From Acidimicrobiales bacterium (GTDB lineage Bacteria; Actinomycetota; Acidimicrobiia; Acidimicrobiales; Iamiaceae): a DNA stretch of 64,000 nucleotides. Below the pieces are notes generated by a model. The model ran no database searches. It had not been told where the DNA came from and saw only the letters and a program-made list of their open reading frames with translations. The stretch spans positions 1 to 64,000 of the forward strand of contig DASZTW010000019.1 in NCBI GenBank assembly GCA_035547835.1. Direction: 5' to 3'. The position numbers and the translations under genes are program-made. This document shows positions 1-7,688 of this stretch, in pieces (position 1 is the first letter of the stretch; every line of letters begins with the position of its first letter).

Positions 1-28
1 TCCCAGGTGGTCAGCTGCTCACAGCACG
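1..28. repeat. right arm of a dispersed hairpin repeat, cut by the window edge
   Basis: Bases 16-28 are identical to bases 330-342 of the 48.3 kb region (48330-48342). The preceding bases also resemble that copy: a GGTGG block, then a 5-nt spacer, then TGCTCACAGCACG. In the complete copy at 48294-48340 this is the right half of a 12-bp inverted repeat. The left half here would lie outside the window. It sits just after the stop codon of the minus-strand gene at 31-987. Confidence 0.5.
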
Positions 29-30
29 GT

Positions 31-987
31 TCACTCGCCGAGGTTTCGCAGCGGGTGGTCGCGCGGTGGGGGAGGTGGAGGCTGGTCGCCTGGCGGTGGG
101 GGAGGTGGAGGCTGGTCGCCTGGCGGTGGGGGAGGTGGAGGCTGGTCGCCTGGCGGTGGGGGAGGTGGAGGCTGGTCGCCCGGGGGTTCGTGGCCCACCG
201 GATCTTCGGTGCCCACCAGATCTTCGGTGCCCACCAGATCCTCTGTGCCGAGGGCTGCGACGAGGACTTCGAGGGTGCGCGTGAGGCGCCGCAAGGTCTG
301 CGGGCTGGTCGCCCTCTCCAGGCGGCGTACCGAGTGCTCCAGCCGTTCGACCGTGGCGGCCAGGTCGGCCAGGCCGGAGCGCAGCTCGTGTTGGAGCGAA
401 CCCAGCTCGGAGGCCAGGGCATCGGCACGCGCGTTGTTCGCCGTCCCGGGCGTGGGCGTGCGGCCGTCGAGCTGGCGGCTGAGGCGTGACAGTTGCTCGC
501 CCACGTCGCTCATCGACTGGTCGGTCCGGTCCTGGTAACGGCGGACCGACGACGCGATGTCCTCGGCGAGTGACAAGTGGCGCCGCTGCGATGCGTGGAG
601 CTCCTGCAACATGCCGCTGAGCTCGAACTCGAGGTGGGTGACGGTGGCGCGCACCGGAGCGGGCAACGTGGGGTCGTGGCCTGAGGTGGTGGCCGGCAAG
701 GCCGGGAGCGCCCCCAGGTCGCCGGCCAGGCGGTGGGTCACGACATCGGCCACGTCGGCCGGGGTCGGGATCAGCGGGGCGATGATGTCGGCCACATCGT
801 GGGCCGAGGGCAGGTGCTCGGCCAGCAGGTCGACGATGCGCGTGGCCAGGTCATCGCCTGCGGCCGGCCCGCGTGGTGCCGGGCCGCTCGGCCCCGCGTC
901 GTTCCCGGCCCGCTCGTCCCCGGCCGGGTCGCCGGGCCCGGTGGGATCGCCCGCGCTCGGTGACCGTCCGCCGTCGGCCTCGGACAT
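31..987 (-). CDS. hypothetical coiled-coil protein with C-terminal proline decapeptide repeats
   Basis: 318 aa; I do not recognise a family. Residues 1-45 are a low-complexity Gly/Pro/Asp-rich start. Residues 46-110 are mixed, and residues 115-245 are rich in Leu/Arg/Glu heptad-like patterns (coiled-coil segments near 115-175 and 190-245). Residues about 248-263 are a short GTEDLV repeat. From about 268 to 309 a decapeptide of seven prolines plus Gly-Asp-Gln is repeated four times. No signal peptide or membrane segment is seen. ATG 987 is chosen because AGAGGGGA lies just upstream; an in-frame ATG at 1020 lacks such a site. It is divergent from SURF1. A scaffold or cell-envelope/polar role would be a guess. 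Confidence 0.7.
   Translation of the reverse strand: MSEADGGRSPSAGDPTGPGDPAGDERAGNDAGPSGPAPRGPAAGDDLATRIVDLLAEHLPSAHDVADIIAPLIPTPADVADVVTHRLAGDLGALPALPATTSGHDPTLPAPVRATVTHLEFELSGMLQELHASQRRHLSLAEDIASSVRRYQDRTDQSMSDVGEQLSRLSRQLDGRTPTPGTANNARADALASELGSLQHELRSGLADLAATVERLEHSVRRLERATSPQTLRRLTRTLEVLVAALGTEDLVGTEDLVGTEDPVGHEPPGDQPPPPPPPGDQPPPPPPPGDQPPPPPPPGDQPPPPPPRDHPLRNLGE
63..182. repeat. tandem repeat, 30-bp unit, four copies
   Basis: Four head-to-tail copies of a 30-bp unit (63-92, 93-122, 123-152, 153-182) are identical apart from one base near the end of the last copy. The unit is in frame in the minus-strand gene and encodes the Pro7-Gly-Asp-Gln decapeptide. Near-identity at DNA level, including third positions, shows recent amplification or ongoing homogenisation. 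Confidence 0.95.
201..252. repeat. tandem repeat, 18-bp unit, about three copies
   Basis: Two exact 18-bp units (201-218 and 219-236) are followed by a diverged third. They encode the repeated GTEDLV hexapeptide that joins the coiled-coil part of the protein to its proline tail. Confidence 0.9.
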
Positions 988-1124
988 CCCGGATCCCCTC
1001 TCGTCGCCGCCAGTCTGCATCCGTTGGGACTACCTCTGACAATCGTGGCCCACCAGCGGACGCAAGGGGCGTCGAGGCGCTGCCCGCTTGGTGTCCCGCC
1101 GGGTGGGCACCGTACCCTGAGGTG

Positions 1125-2003
1125 GTGGATCGGTTCCGCTTCGTGCTGCGTCCCAAGTGGATCTTCGGTCACATCCTCGTGGTGGCGCTCCTCGCGACGT
1201 TCATCTGGTGCGGGTTCTGGCAGCTGCGGCGCCTCGACCAGCGCAAGGCCTTCAACCGCCTGGCCAAGGCCAACGAGGACCTGCCGGTGGCCACGATCGA
1301 CGACCTGCACATCCGCACCGACCAGGGCACCGGCCACGCCAAGGCGGACCAAGGCCGGCCGCTGCGCTTGCGGGGGACGTACGTCGCGGACCGCTCGGTC
1401 GTGATCGACAGCCAGAGCATCGACAGCCAGCCCGGCGTGTGGATCGTCACGCCGCTGAAGACGACCGAAGGCCCCGTCGTGTTGGTCAACCGGGGCTTCT
1501 ACCCGAGCAACGGCGGGGTCGACTCGCCGCCGGCCAGCACGGCGCCTCCGAAGGGCTTGGTCACGGTGGACGGTTCGGTGCAGCCCACCGAGACGCCCGG
1601 CGTCTTCGAGCACCGGGACCCGGCCACGTGGCAGCACTTGTACCAACGCATCGACGTCGACCGGATCCGCGGCGCGCTCAGGCTCCCGACGCTGCCGTAC
1701 TGGGTGCTCCTGACCGGCCAGCACCCCGCCGACCCCGGCCTGCACCTCACGCCCGTGCCGCCGCCGGTGCTCACCAACGGCCCACACCTCGGCTACGCGA
1801 TCCAGTGGTTCGGCTTCACGCTGGTGGGTCTGGTCGGCTATCCGCTCCTCCTCATGCGCAAGGCCCGCGACCCGGACCGCTCCTCGCGCCGCGAGGAGGT
1901 CATCGACGAGACCGGCGGCGCGGCGGGCGACACCGACTCAGGGGACACCGCCGCGGCCGACGCGAGCGGTGGAGTCGGCGAGGAGCTGACCCCGAGTTCG
2001 TAA
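1125..2003 (+). CDS. SURF1 family cytochrome c oxidase assembly protein
   Basis: 292 aa. SURF1 proteins are inner-membrane factors that help build haem-copper cytochrome oxidase (haem a insertion). The expected two-helix layout is visible: a transmembrane segment around residues 12-30 (HILVVALLATFIWCGFWQLR) and a second near 225-245 (the stretch containing AIQWFGFTLVGLVGYPLLL). Between them is an external domain with the family's substitution of long loops, including LVNRGFYP. Start: TACCCT at 1113-1118 is a -10 box, which puts transcription start at about GTG 1125, so the message is probably leaderless; GTG 1122 is the alternative. The stop codon TAA forms part of the -10 box of the next gene. 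Confidence 0.85.
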   Translation: MDRFRFVLRPKWIFGHILVVALLATFIWCGFWQLRRLDQRKAFNRLAKANEDLPVATIDDLHIRTDQGTGHAKADQGRPLRLRGTYVADRSVVIDSQSIDSQPGVWIVTPLKTTEGPVVLVNRGFYPSNGGVDSPPASTAPPKGLVTVDGSVQPTETPGVFEHRDPATWQHLYQRIDVDRIRGALRLPTLPYWVLLTGQHPADPGLHLTPVPPPVLTNGPHLGYAIQWFGFTLVGLVGYPLLLMRKARDPDRSSRREEVIDETGGAAGDTDSGDTAAADASGGVGEELTPSS

Positions 2004-2013
2004 CATCTGGTGC

Positions 2014-2586
2014 GTGACCGACGACGCACGCCAACGGGTGCTGGAGGCCGCGGTTGCCGCCTTCGGGCGAGTGGGGATCGCCAAGTCGACGGTCGAGGAC
2101 GTCGCGAGCGCCGCTGGCGTGGCACGGGCCAGCGTCTACCGCTGGTTCCCGGGCGGGCGTGAGCAGCTGGTGGCCGAGGCCATCGCGTTCGAGGTCGGAA
2201 AGTTCTTCGACGGGCTGACCGAGACGTTGATGGGGGTCGACGATCTGGCGGAACGGCTGGAGCGGACGCTGCAGTACGCGCAGTCGACCCTGGCTGCCCA
2301 CGAGGTGCTCCAACGCGTGCTCGAGACCGAACCCGAACGCCTGCTCCCGCACCTGAGCGATGCTGGCCCGATCATGTTGGCCACGTTGCGCCAGCGCCTG
2401 CTCCTGCTGCTCGCCGATCAGGCGCTACGGCCGGGCCTCGACGCCGAGGATGCGGCTGACTGGCTCAGCCGGATGCTGCTGTCGTTCATCGTGTCGCCCG
2501 GGGGTTGGGATCTCGACGACCCGGCAGCTGTCCGCCAACTCGTCCGGGGACACTTGTTGGCAGGCGTGCTGGTCGACGACCCGTAG
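2014..2586 (+). CDS. TetR family transcriptional regulator
   Basis: 190 aa. The N-terminal TetR helix-turn-helix is clear at residues 5-50: a VLEAAVAAFGRVGIAKSTVEDVA stretch, then AGVARASVYRWFPGGREQL. The C-terminal ligand domain is unassigned. A TAACAT box (2001-2006) lies 7 nt before GTG 2014, so the gene is probably leaderless and has its own promoter although it follows SURF1 closely. A second TetR gene follows 55 bp later, and the pair precedes a ferritin-like di-iron gene and an SDR. It may regulate those genes; the ligand is unknown. Confidence 0.88.
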   Translation: MTDDARQRVLEAAVAAFGRVGIAKSTVEDVASAAGVARASVYRWFPGGREQLVAEAIAFEVGKFFDGLTETLMGVDDLAERLERTLQYAQSTLAAHEVLQRVLETEPERLLPHLSDAGPIMLATLRQRLLLLLADQALRPGLDAEDAADWLSRMLLSFIVSPGGWDLDDPAAVRQLVRGHLLAGVLVDDP

Positions 2587-2603
2587 GGGTGACAAGCGTC
2601 TCG

Positions 2604-2637
2604 TTGACGCTGAGACAGCGACACTCCTAATGTCTCA
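2604..2637 (+). promoter_or_regulatory. promoter and probable TetR operator upstream of the second tetR gene
   Basis: A -35 like TTGACG (2604-2609) and a -10 TAATGT (2628-2633) are 18 nt apart. A perfect 7-bp inverted repeat, TGAGACA (2611-2617) and TGTCTCA (2631-2637), brackets the spacer and the -10. A further GTCTC half-site lies at 2598-2602. An operator in this position would block RNA polymerase, as expected for TetR autoregulation. The predicted transcription start falls at or just before ATG 2642. Confidence 0.6.
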
Positions 2638-2641
2638 TCGT

Positions 2642-3304
2642 ATGGGCGAGGGGACTGCGCTCGGGGTTCGGCTGGCCGGCGCGCTGGCCCGCCGGGGATT
2701 GGATCAGTTCGCCGCGGCTGCCCGCCTCGACTCGGAGGTGTCCCGGCGTATCGGTCTCGCCGCGATCGAGCTCGTCGGCCGTTGGGGCGTACGCAAGACC
2801 ACCATCGCCGACATCGCGCAGCGGGCCGGTTGCAGCCGCGCCACCGTGTACCGGGTGTTTCCCGATGGCAAGCGCCAAGTGTTGCTCGCGGCCGGCGCGG
2901 CACGCCTCGAGGAGTTCCTGGCCGACATGGCCGCGGTTGCCGACCGAGCCGCGTCGGGCGAAGACGTGCTGGTAGGGCTGTTGTCCACGGCGGCCCGCGA
3001 GCTCGCCGACGACGCAGCGTTCCAGTTCCTCCTCCACCACGAGCACGACGTGCTCTTGCCGTTCCTCGGGTTCGCCGAGCAGGGTCGTCTCTTCGGGCTC
3101 GTTCGCACCGTCATCGGTCCGCACCTCGAACCGCACCTCGGCGAGCAGGCCGGCTGGACCGCTGAGTGGTGTGCCCGCATCCTGCTCAGCTACCTGTTCA
3201 ACCCGTCCGACGAGCTCGATCTCACCCGACCCGCCAACGCACGCCTGCTCGTGCGGCGGTTCCTGCTCCCGGCCCTCGCACCTCGAGTGCCCGTGCCGGC
3301 CTGA
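2642..3304 (+). CDS. TetR family transcriptional regulator
   Basis: 220 aa. The helix-turn-helix is set back from the N-terminus, at about residues 35-80: RRIGLAAIELVGRWGVRKTT, then IADIAQRAGCSRATVYRVFP. The rest is an all-helical ligand domain with no recognised specificity. ATG 2642 is chosen because the -10 box TAATGT (2628-2633) overlaps the earlier in-frame ATG at 2630. The inverted repeat over its promoter suggests autoregulation. It is transcribed toward the di-iron protein gene at 3362, a likely target. Confidence 0.85.
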   Translation: MGEGTALGVRLAGALARRGLDQFAAAARLDSEVSRRIGLAAIELVGRWGVRKTTIADIAQRAGCSRATVYRVFPDGKRQVLLAAGAARLEEFLADMAAVADRAASGEDVLVGLLSTAARELADDAAFQFLLHHEHDVLLPFLGFAEQGRLFGLVRTVIGPHLEPHLGEQAGWTAEWCARILLSYLFNPSDELDLTRPANARLLVRRFLLPALAPRVPVPA

Positions 3305-3361
3305 CCCGCTCCACCCGTTTCGAACCGACCACGTCCTTCCCGTTCCAAGGAGCCAAGCGAA

Positions 3362-4498
3362 ATGTCGTCCACCGAAGACCTCATCGGCCGAGCCGATATC
3401 AACGACCTCGAGGCGATCCTGTCGGTCACCAACACTGACGTCGATGCCACGCTCCACTCCGTGGCCGACAACGCCGACGCGATCTTCACGTGGGACTACG
3501 AGAAGGGTGCACGGCCGGCGCTGAACAAGCTCTACGAGAAGGCCAAGAAGAACCAGTGGAACGGCGAGACCGACCTGCCGTGGGAGACCGAGGTCGACCA
3601 GGAGGCCGTGGTGCTGGCCAACGCCGCCGCACAGGGCGCCATGACCGGGCTCGGGGGATCCACCCTCGACCTCGCCGGCACGCCGTTCGAGAAGTGGGAC
3701 GACAAGCAGTGGATCGAGCTCGGCATCCAGAGCCAGAACTGGACCCTCAGCCAGTTCATGCACGGTGAGCAGGGAGCCCTGGTCTGCACGGCCAAGATCG
3801 TCGAGACCGTGCCGTGGATCGACGCCAAGTACTACGCGGCCACGCAGGTGATGGACGAGGCCCGCCACGTCGAGGTCTTCGCCAAGTACCTCGACGAGAA
3901 GCTCTCGGGCCACTACCCCATCAACGCCCACCTCGGCCTGCTGCTCGACGACATCGTCAACGACAGCGAGTGGGACATGACGTACCTCGGCATGCAGATC
4001 ATGGTCGAGGGACTGGCGTTGGCTGCGTTCGGCTTCATCCACCAGCTCACGACCGAGCCGTTGCTGAAGCAGCTGCTGCGCTACGTCATGGCCGACGAAG
4101 CGCGCCACGTCGCGTTCGGCGTGCTCAGCCTCAAAGAGGTCTACGCCGAGATGAGCGCCGCCGACATCCGCCGCCGGCAGGAGTTCGCGTTCGAGGCCGC
4201 GGTCCGCATGCGCGATCGCTTCTTGCAGCAAGAGGTGTGGGACCGCATGGGCCTGCCCGTCAAGGAGACCATCAAGCTGGTCATGCAGGCGCCCGAGCGC
4301 CAGGTCTTCCAGCAGATGCTGTTCACCAAGATCGTGCCGAACTGCAAGAAGCTCGGCCTGCTCGACGCAGGCGACGGGTGGCTGCGCCAGAAGTTCGGCG
4401 AGCTCGGCGTCATCCAGTTCGAAGACTGGGAGGACACCGGCACCGAGTACGAGGCGCTGCAGGTCGACGAGATCGAGACGGGTGCGGCGTCGGCCTGA
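3362..4498 (+). CDS. ferritin-like di-iron-carboxylate protein
   Basis: 378 aa. Two copies of the di-iron signature DEARH are visible: MDEARHVEVF (about residue 165) and ADEARHVAFG (about residue 245). Upstream helices supply glutamates (HGEQGALV near 138; VEGLALAAFGF near 220). This EX~30DEXXH twice pattern is that of ferritin-like oxygenases, desaturases and R2-like proteins. The substrate is not evident; a fatty-acyl or small-molecule oxygenase fits the SDR that follows. AAGGAG about 11 nt before ATG supports the start. It follows two TetR genes and is separated from the SDR by 59 bp. The family assignment is firm, the reaction is not. Confidence 0.8.
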   Translation: MSSTEDLIGRADINDLEAILSVTNTDVDATLHSVADNADAIFTWDYEKGARPALNKLYEKAKKNQWNGETDLPWETEVDQEAVVLANAAAQGAMTGLGGSTLDLAGTPFEKWDDKQWIELGIQSQNWTLSQFMHGEQGALVCTAKIVETVPWIDAKYYAATQVMDEARHVEVFAKYLDEKLSGHYPINAHLGLLLDDIVNDSEWDMTYLGMQIMVEGLALAAFGFIHQLTTEPLLKQLLRYVMADEARHVAFGVLSLKEVYAEMSAADIRRRQEFAFEAAVRMRDRFLQQEVWDRMGLPVKETIKLVMQAPERQVFQQMLFTKIVPNCKKLGLLDAGDGWLRQKFGELGVIQFEDWEDTGTEYEALQVDEIETGAASA

Positions 4499-4512
4499 CC
4501 CGGCAAGAGTGT

Positions 4513-4523
4513 TACCGCCGGTA
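4513..4523. promoter_or_regulatory. 11-bp palindrome TACCGCCGGTA upstream of the SDR gene
   Basis: A perfect 5+5 bp palindrome around one central base, 34 bp before the SDR start and 14 bp after the stop of the di-iron gene. It resembles half-site pairs used by TetR proteins. It differs from the TGAGACA repeat at 2611, so it would belong to another regulator, perhaps the first TetR. Function is inferred. Confidence 0.35.
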
Positions 4524-4557
4524 GCATCGGGGTTCCCGGCCGCGCTAGACCAGTGAC

Positions 4558-5412
4558 ATGAAGGACTTCACAGGGAAGGTCGCGGCCGTCACCGGGGCCG
4601 GCTCGGGCATCGGGCGCGAGCTGGCCAAGGAGCTCGTCCGGCGCGGCGCCCGCGTCTCGTTGAGCGATGTGAACGAGCCCGGGTTGGCCGAGACGGTCGA
4701 CGAGGTCAAAGCGCTCGGCGGTGAGGCCCGTCACCAGCGGGTCGACGTGGCCGTGCGCGACGAGATGTTCGCGTGGGCCGACCAGGTGGTCGAGGACCAC
4801 GGCAAGGTCAACTTGATCTTCAACAACGCCGGGGTCGCGCTCGGCAGCCCCATCGCGACGATGAGCTACGACGACTTCGAGTGGCTCTTCAACATCAACT
4901 TCTGGGGCGTGGTCCACGGCACCAAGGCCTTCCTGCCGCACCTCGAGGCGACCGGCGAGGGCCACATCGTCAACACGTCGAGCGTGTTCGGTTTCGTGGG
5001 TGTGCCGTCGCAGTCGGCGTACAACGCCGCCAAGTTCGCGGTGCGCGGGTTCACCGAGGCGCTGCGCCAGGAGCTCGACCTCATGGATATCGGCGTGTCG
5101 GCCACCAGCGTCCACCCCGGCGGGATCAAGACCAACATCGCCCGCGACGCGCGGATGGACCCCGGTGTCGAGCGGCTCGGGCTCGACGCGTCGGACTCGA
5201 GTGCGGAGTTCGAAAAGGCGTTCATCACCACGCCGGAGAAGGCGGCCAAGGTGATCTTGAAGGGTGTCGAGCGCAACAAGCGACGCGTGCTGATCGGACC
5301 CGACGCGTACGTCATCGACGAGATGGCGCGGCTGATGCCGTCGTCGTACCAGCGGTTGATCACCACCGGCGCCAAGCTGGGCAGCCGGCTCCGTCGCCGC
5401 CAGAACAAGTAG
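4558..5412 (+). CDS. short-chain dehydrogenase/reductase (SDR)
   Basis: 284 aa. A classical NAD(P)-dependent SDR. The nucleotide-binding TGAGSGIG motif is at residues 12-19, NNAG near 90, a catalytic Ser in NTSSVFG near 142, and YNAAK (Tyr/Lys) near 155-159. The C-terminal extension is basic (RLRRRQNK). The PGGIKT motif after the active site is typical of alcohol or 3-oxo reductases. Together with the upstream di-iron protein it could oxidise or reduce a hydroxylated product; that link is inference from proximity only. Confidence 0.88.
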   Translation: MKDFTGKVAAVTGAGSGIGRELAKELVRRGARVSLSDVNEPGLAETVDEVKALGGEARHQRVDVAVRDEMFAWADQVVEDHGKVNLIFNNAGVALGSPIATMSYDDFEWLFNINFWGVVHGTKAFLPHLEATGEGHIVNTSSVFGFVGVPSQSAYNAAKFAVRGFTEALRQELDLMDIGVSATSVHPGGIKTNIARDARMDPGVERLGLDASDSSAEFEKAFITTPEKAAKVILKGVERNKRRVLIGPDAYVIDEMARLMPSSYQRLITTGAKLGSRLRRRQNK

Positions 5413-5433
5413 CGGCCGGAGGCGACGTCGCAG

Positions 5434-6369
5434 CTACGCGACGGACGTGACCCGCGCGTCGTCGATGCGCAGATCGTGCCGAAGCTCGGTGGCGTCGATG
5501 CCACCGCACGGCGGCAGGTGGATCTCACGGTTCACCGACACCCGCCCCTCGTAGCGCGTCGCGGTGCCATCACGCCGTCGTACCACGCACCAGGCGAGGC
5601 GCCCGGTGCCATCGCTCGCCTCGGCGTCAGGCTCGGCGCCCGTCTCGCGCTCCGCGTCGAACACGGACCAGCCCTCGGCCATGAGCGCGGCCCGTTCGGC
5701 GAGCTGCGCTTCGGGCCGGGTGGCCGAGCAGCCCCGGTAGTGGGTGGCGGCGACCGCCGGGTCGAGGCTGCGGTCGGCGACCCCCGCAGCCGTCTCGACG
5801 TCGAGGTGGGCCCACAGGTTGCCGTCGGGGAGGCTCAACGCGGTGGGAGCGAAACGATGCCCGCCGAGGTGTGAGGTGCGCCAGATCTCGAGGCCGGGCC
5901 GCGCCGCGGCGAGGTCGCTGGCCAAGTGCGTGCCGAAGCTGCCGCAGCACACGTCGCGGGCGCCGTGCGAGCAAACGAGCAGGCGCGGCAGGTCGACGGA
6001 TGGATCCGACGGCACCGCACCGGTGAGCGCGTCGAGCGTGAGCGCAGCCAGCGCGTCGCGGCGTTCGGCCGAGTCGAGGCCGCCGCGGTCACCGAGCGAC
6101 CAGGCCTGCACGTCGAACGCTCGGAACGGCCCGCGGTCGCGGTGCGCCACCAGCACCCGGTGCGGGGCGACTCTGGCGTCGAGGTGGTGGGCCAGTTGCA
6201 GGCGGTATCCGAGGTCGGCCGCGCGGTCGCGGACTGTCGCGAGCTCGGCGACCGCCTCGACTTTCGGCGGCCACGGCAACGGCCATTCGACGACCACCCA
6301 ACCGAGCACCTGGTTCGCCGTCCCGATCGGATCGAGGCCTGCGTTGTGGACTGAGACCGAGCAGCGCAT
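5434..6369 (-). CDS. sucrase/ferredoxin-like (Suc_Fer) family protein
   Basis: 311 aa. The central part carries the family's thioredoxin-like ferredoxin motif: LVCSHGARDVCCGSFG near residue 125-140, then WRTSHLGGHRFAPT near 165, with HYRGC near 215. Cysteines and histidines of this type can hold a [2Fe-2S] cluster in relatives. The cellular role is unknown. A CATAGT -10 box (6382-6377, minus strand) lies 7 nt before ATG 6369, suggesting a leaderless transcript of its own. It also follows the NRAMP gene by 8 bp and may be co-transcribed with it. Confidence 0.75.
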   Translation of the reverse strand: MRCSVSVHNAGLDPIGTANQVLGWVVVEWPLPWPPKVEAVAELATVRDRAADLGYRLQLAHHLDARVAPHRVLVAHRDRGPFRAFDVQAWSLGDRGGLDSAERRDALAALTLDALTGAVPSDPSVDLPRLLVCSHGARDVCCGSFGTHLASDLAAARPGLEIWRTSHLGGHRFAPTALSLPDGNLWAHLDVETAAGVADRSLDPAVAATHYRGCSATRPEAQLAERAALMAEGWSVFDAERETGAEPDAEASDGTGRLAWCVVRRRDGTATRYEGRVSVNREIHLPPCGGIDATELRHDLRIDDARVTSVA

Positions 6370-6377
6370 GGCGTCCA

Positions 6378-7688
6378 CTATGCCGCGACGCCGAACCAGC
6401 CCAACACGCTCCGCACGGCCACCACTGCCGCCAGCCCGGCGACGAGGACCGTGACGACGGTGGCCACGACGCGGATGGCCCGCCCGTTGGCGGCGTCGCC
6501 GAGGACGCTGGTGCGATTCGTGAGGATCAACAGGAACACCAAGATGATCGGCGCGATGAAGCCGTTGAGGATCTGGGTGTTGATCAGCAAGCGGATCAGG
6601 TTGCCGGGTGCCAGGGCCACGCCGGCGCCGATCACCACTTGGAGTGTGAAGAAGCCGACGAAGAACGGCGCTTCGCGAAAACTCCGCGACACCGAGCGTT
6701 CGACGCCGACCGCTTCGGACACGGCGTACGCGGTCGACAGCGGCACGACGGCGGCGGCCAGGGCCGACGCACCCAGCAAGCCGATGCCGAACAGCGTGGT
6801 CGCTGCTGACCCGGCCACCGGCTTCAGCGCGGCGGCCGCATCCTTGGCCGAAGCCAGCGGCCCGGTGCCCCCGATCGCCGCGGCGGTCGCCACGATGATC
6901 GCCATGGCCACGATCGAAGCGAAGATCGCACCCACCACGGAGTCGATCCGCTCCATCGGGTAGTTGTCGGGCCCGATCCCACGGTCGGCCACCGCAGCCG
7001 CTTGGTACAGCTGCATGTACGGCGTGATGCTGGTGCCGACGAGGGCGATCGCCAGCAACATGAAGTCCTTCGAACCGGTGAAGTGCGGCCAGGCGGCGTG
7101 GCGCGCCACCGCCCCCCATTGGGGGTGGGCCAGGAACGGCGCCACGAGGTACGCGACGAACGCCAGCGACAGCAACAAGAAGAGCCGTTCCGCGTAGCGG
7201 TACGAGCCGAACACGACCAGCGCCCAGATCACCACGGCTGCGACCGGCACGGTGAGGTAACGGCTCACGCCGAACAGCTCGAAAGCGGCACCGATGCCGG
7301 CGAACTCCGACACGACCAGGCCGATGTTGGCCACGACCAGCGCGACCACCGCGAACGTGGCTGCACGCAGGGGGAACTGCTCACGGATCAGCGAGACGAG
7401 CCCTTCGCCGGTGAACGCCCCGAGGCGTGCCGCCATCTCCTGCACGACGGCGAGGGCGATCGCCACGATGACCATGATGAACAACGTCTGGTAGCCGTAC
7501 TGCGCGCCGGCCGACGCGTACGTGGCGATGCCGCCGGCGTCGTTGCCGGCGTTGGCGGCCACCAGCCCCGGGCCGAGGATGGCGGCCACGCCGATGATCC
7601 TCCGCCACCGCCGGTGCCGTTCCTCGGCAGGTGAGAGCTCGACGGCGGCGGCCGGCTGGTCGCCGCTGTCGACCTTGGGCGGTGTCAT
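6378..7688 (-). CDS. NRAMP-type divalent metal transporter with altered metal-site residues
   Basis: 436 aa, about 11 transmembrane helices. The TM1 region reads LGPGLVAANAGNDAGGIAT (residues 38-56): where NRAMPs have DPGN this has DAGG, so Asp50 is kept but Asn is replaced by Gly. The TM6 region reads GTSITPY (218-224), where canonical proteins have an A-x-x-M-P-H motif, so the metal-selecting Met is Thr222 and His is Tyr224. Loss of the soft Met ligand is known from NRAMP-related Mg2+ transporters, so Mg2+ (or another hard cation) rather than Mn2+/Fe2+ is possible. ATG 7688 overlaps the stop of the MgtE-N/CBS gene (ATGA), implying translational coupling with that regulatory-looking protein. 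Confidence 0.85.
   Translation of the reverse strand: MTPPKVDSGDQPAAAVELSPAEERHRRWRRIIGVAAILGPGLVAANAGNDAGGIATYASAGAQYGYQTLFIMVIVAIALAVVQEMAARLGAFTGEGLVSLIREQFPLRAATFAVVALVVANIGLVVSEFAGIGAAFELFGVSRYLTVPVAAVVIWALVVFGSYRYAERLFLLLSLAFVAYLVAPFLAHPQWGAVARHAAWPHFTGSKDFMLLAIALVGTSITPYMQLYQAAAVADRGIGPDNYPMERIDSVVGAIFASIVAMAIIVATAAAIGGTGPLASAKDAAAALKPVAGSAATTLFGIGLLGASALAAAVVPLSTAYAVSEAVGVERSVSRSFREAPFFVGFFTLQVVIGAGVALAPGNLIRLLINTQILNGFIAPIILVFLLILTNRTSVLGDAANGRAIRVVATVVTVLVAGLAAVVAVRSVLGWFGVAA

Noticed and set aside
63-182. A CRISPR-like array
   Set aside because: The 30-bp units are directly adjacent with no spacers, and they are in frame within a coding sequence, so this is a coding minisatellite.
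31-1020. Long open frames on the plus strand over the proline-repeat region (7-489 and neighbours)
   Set aside because: They are products of the GC-rich repeat read on the other strand. The minus-strand frame has a ribosome site, coiled-coil pattern and sensible composition; the plus frames give Arg/Trp/Gly low-complexity protein.
2627-4231. A 534-residue open frame on the minus strand
   Set aside because: It covers the second TetR gene and most of the di-iron gene, both with clear family motifs on the plus strand. It is a third-position-GC shadow.
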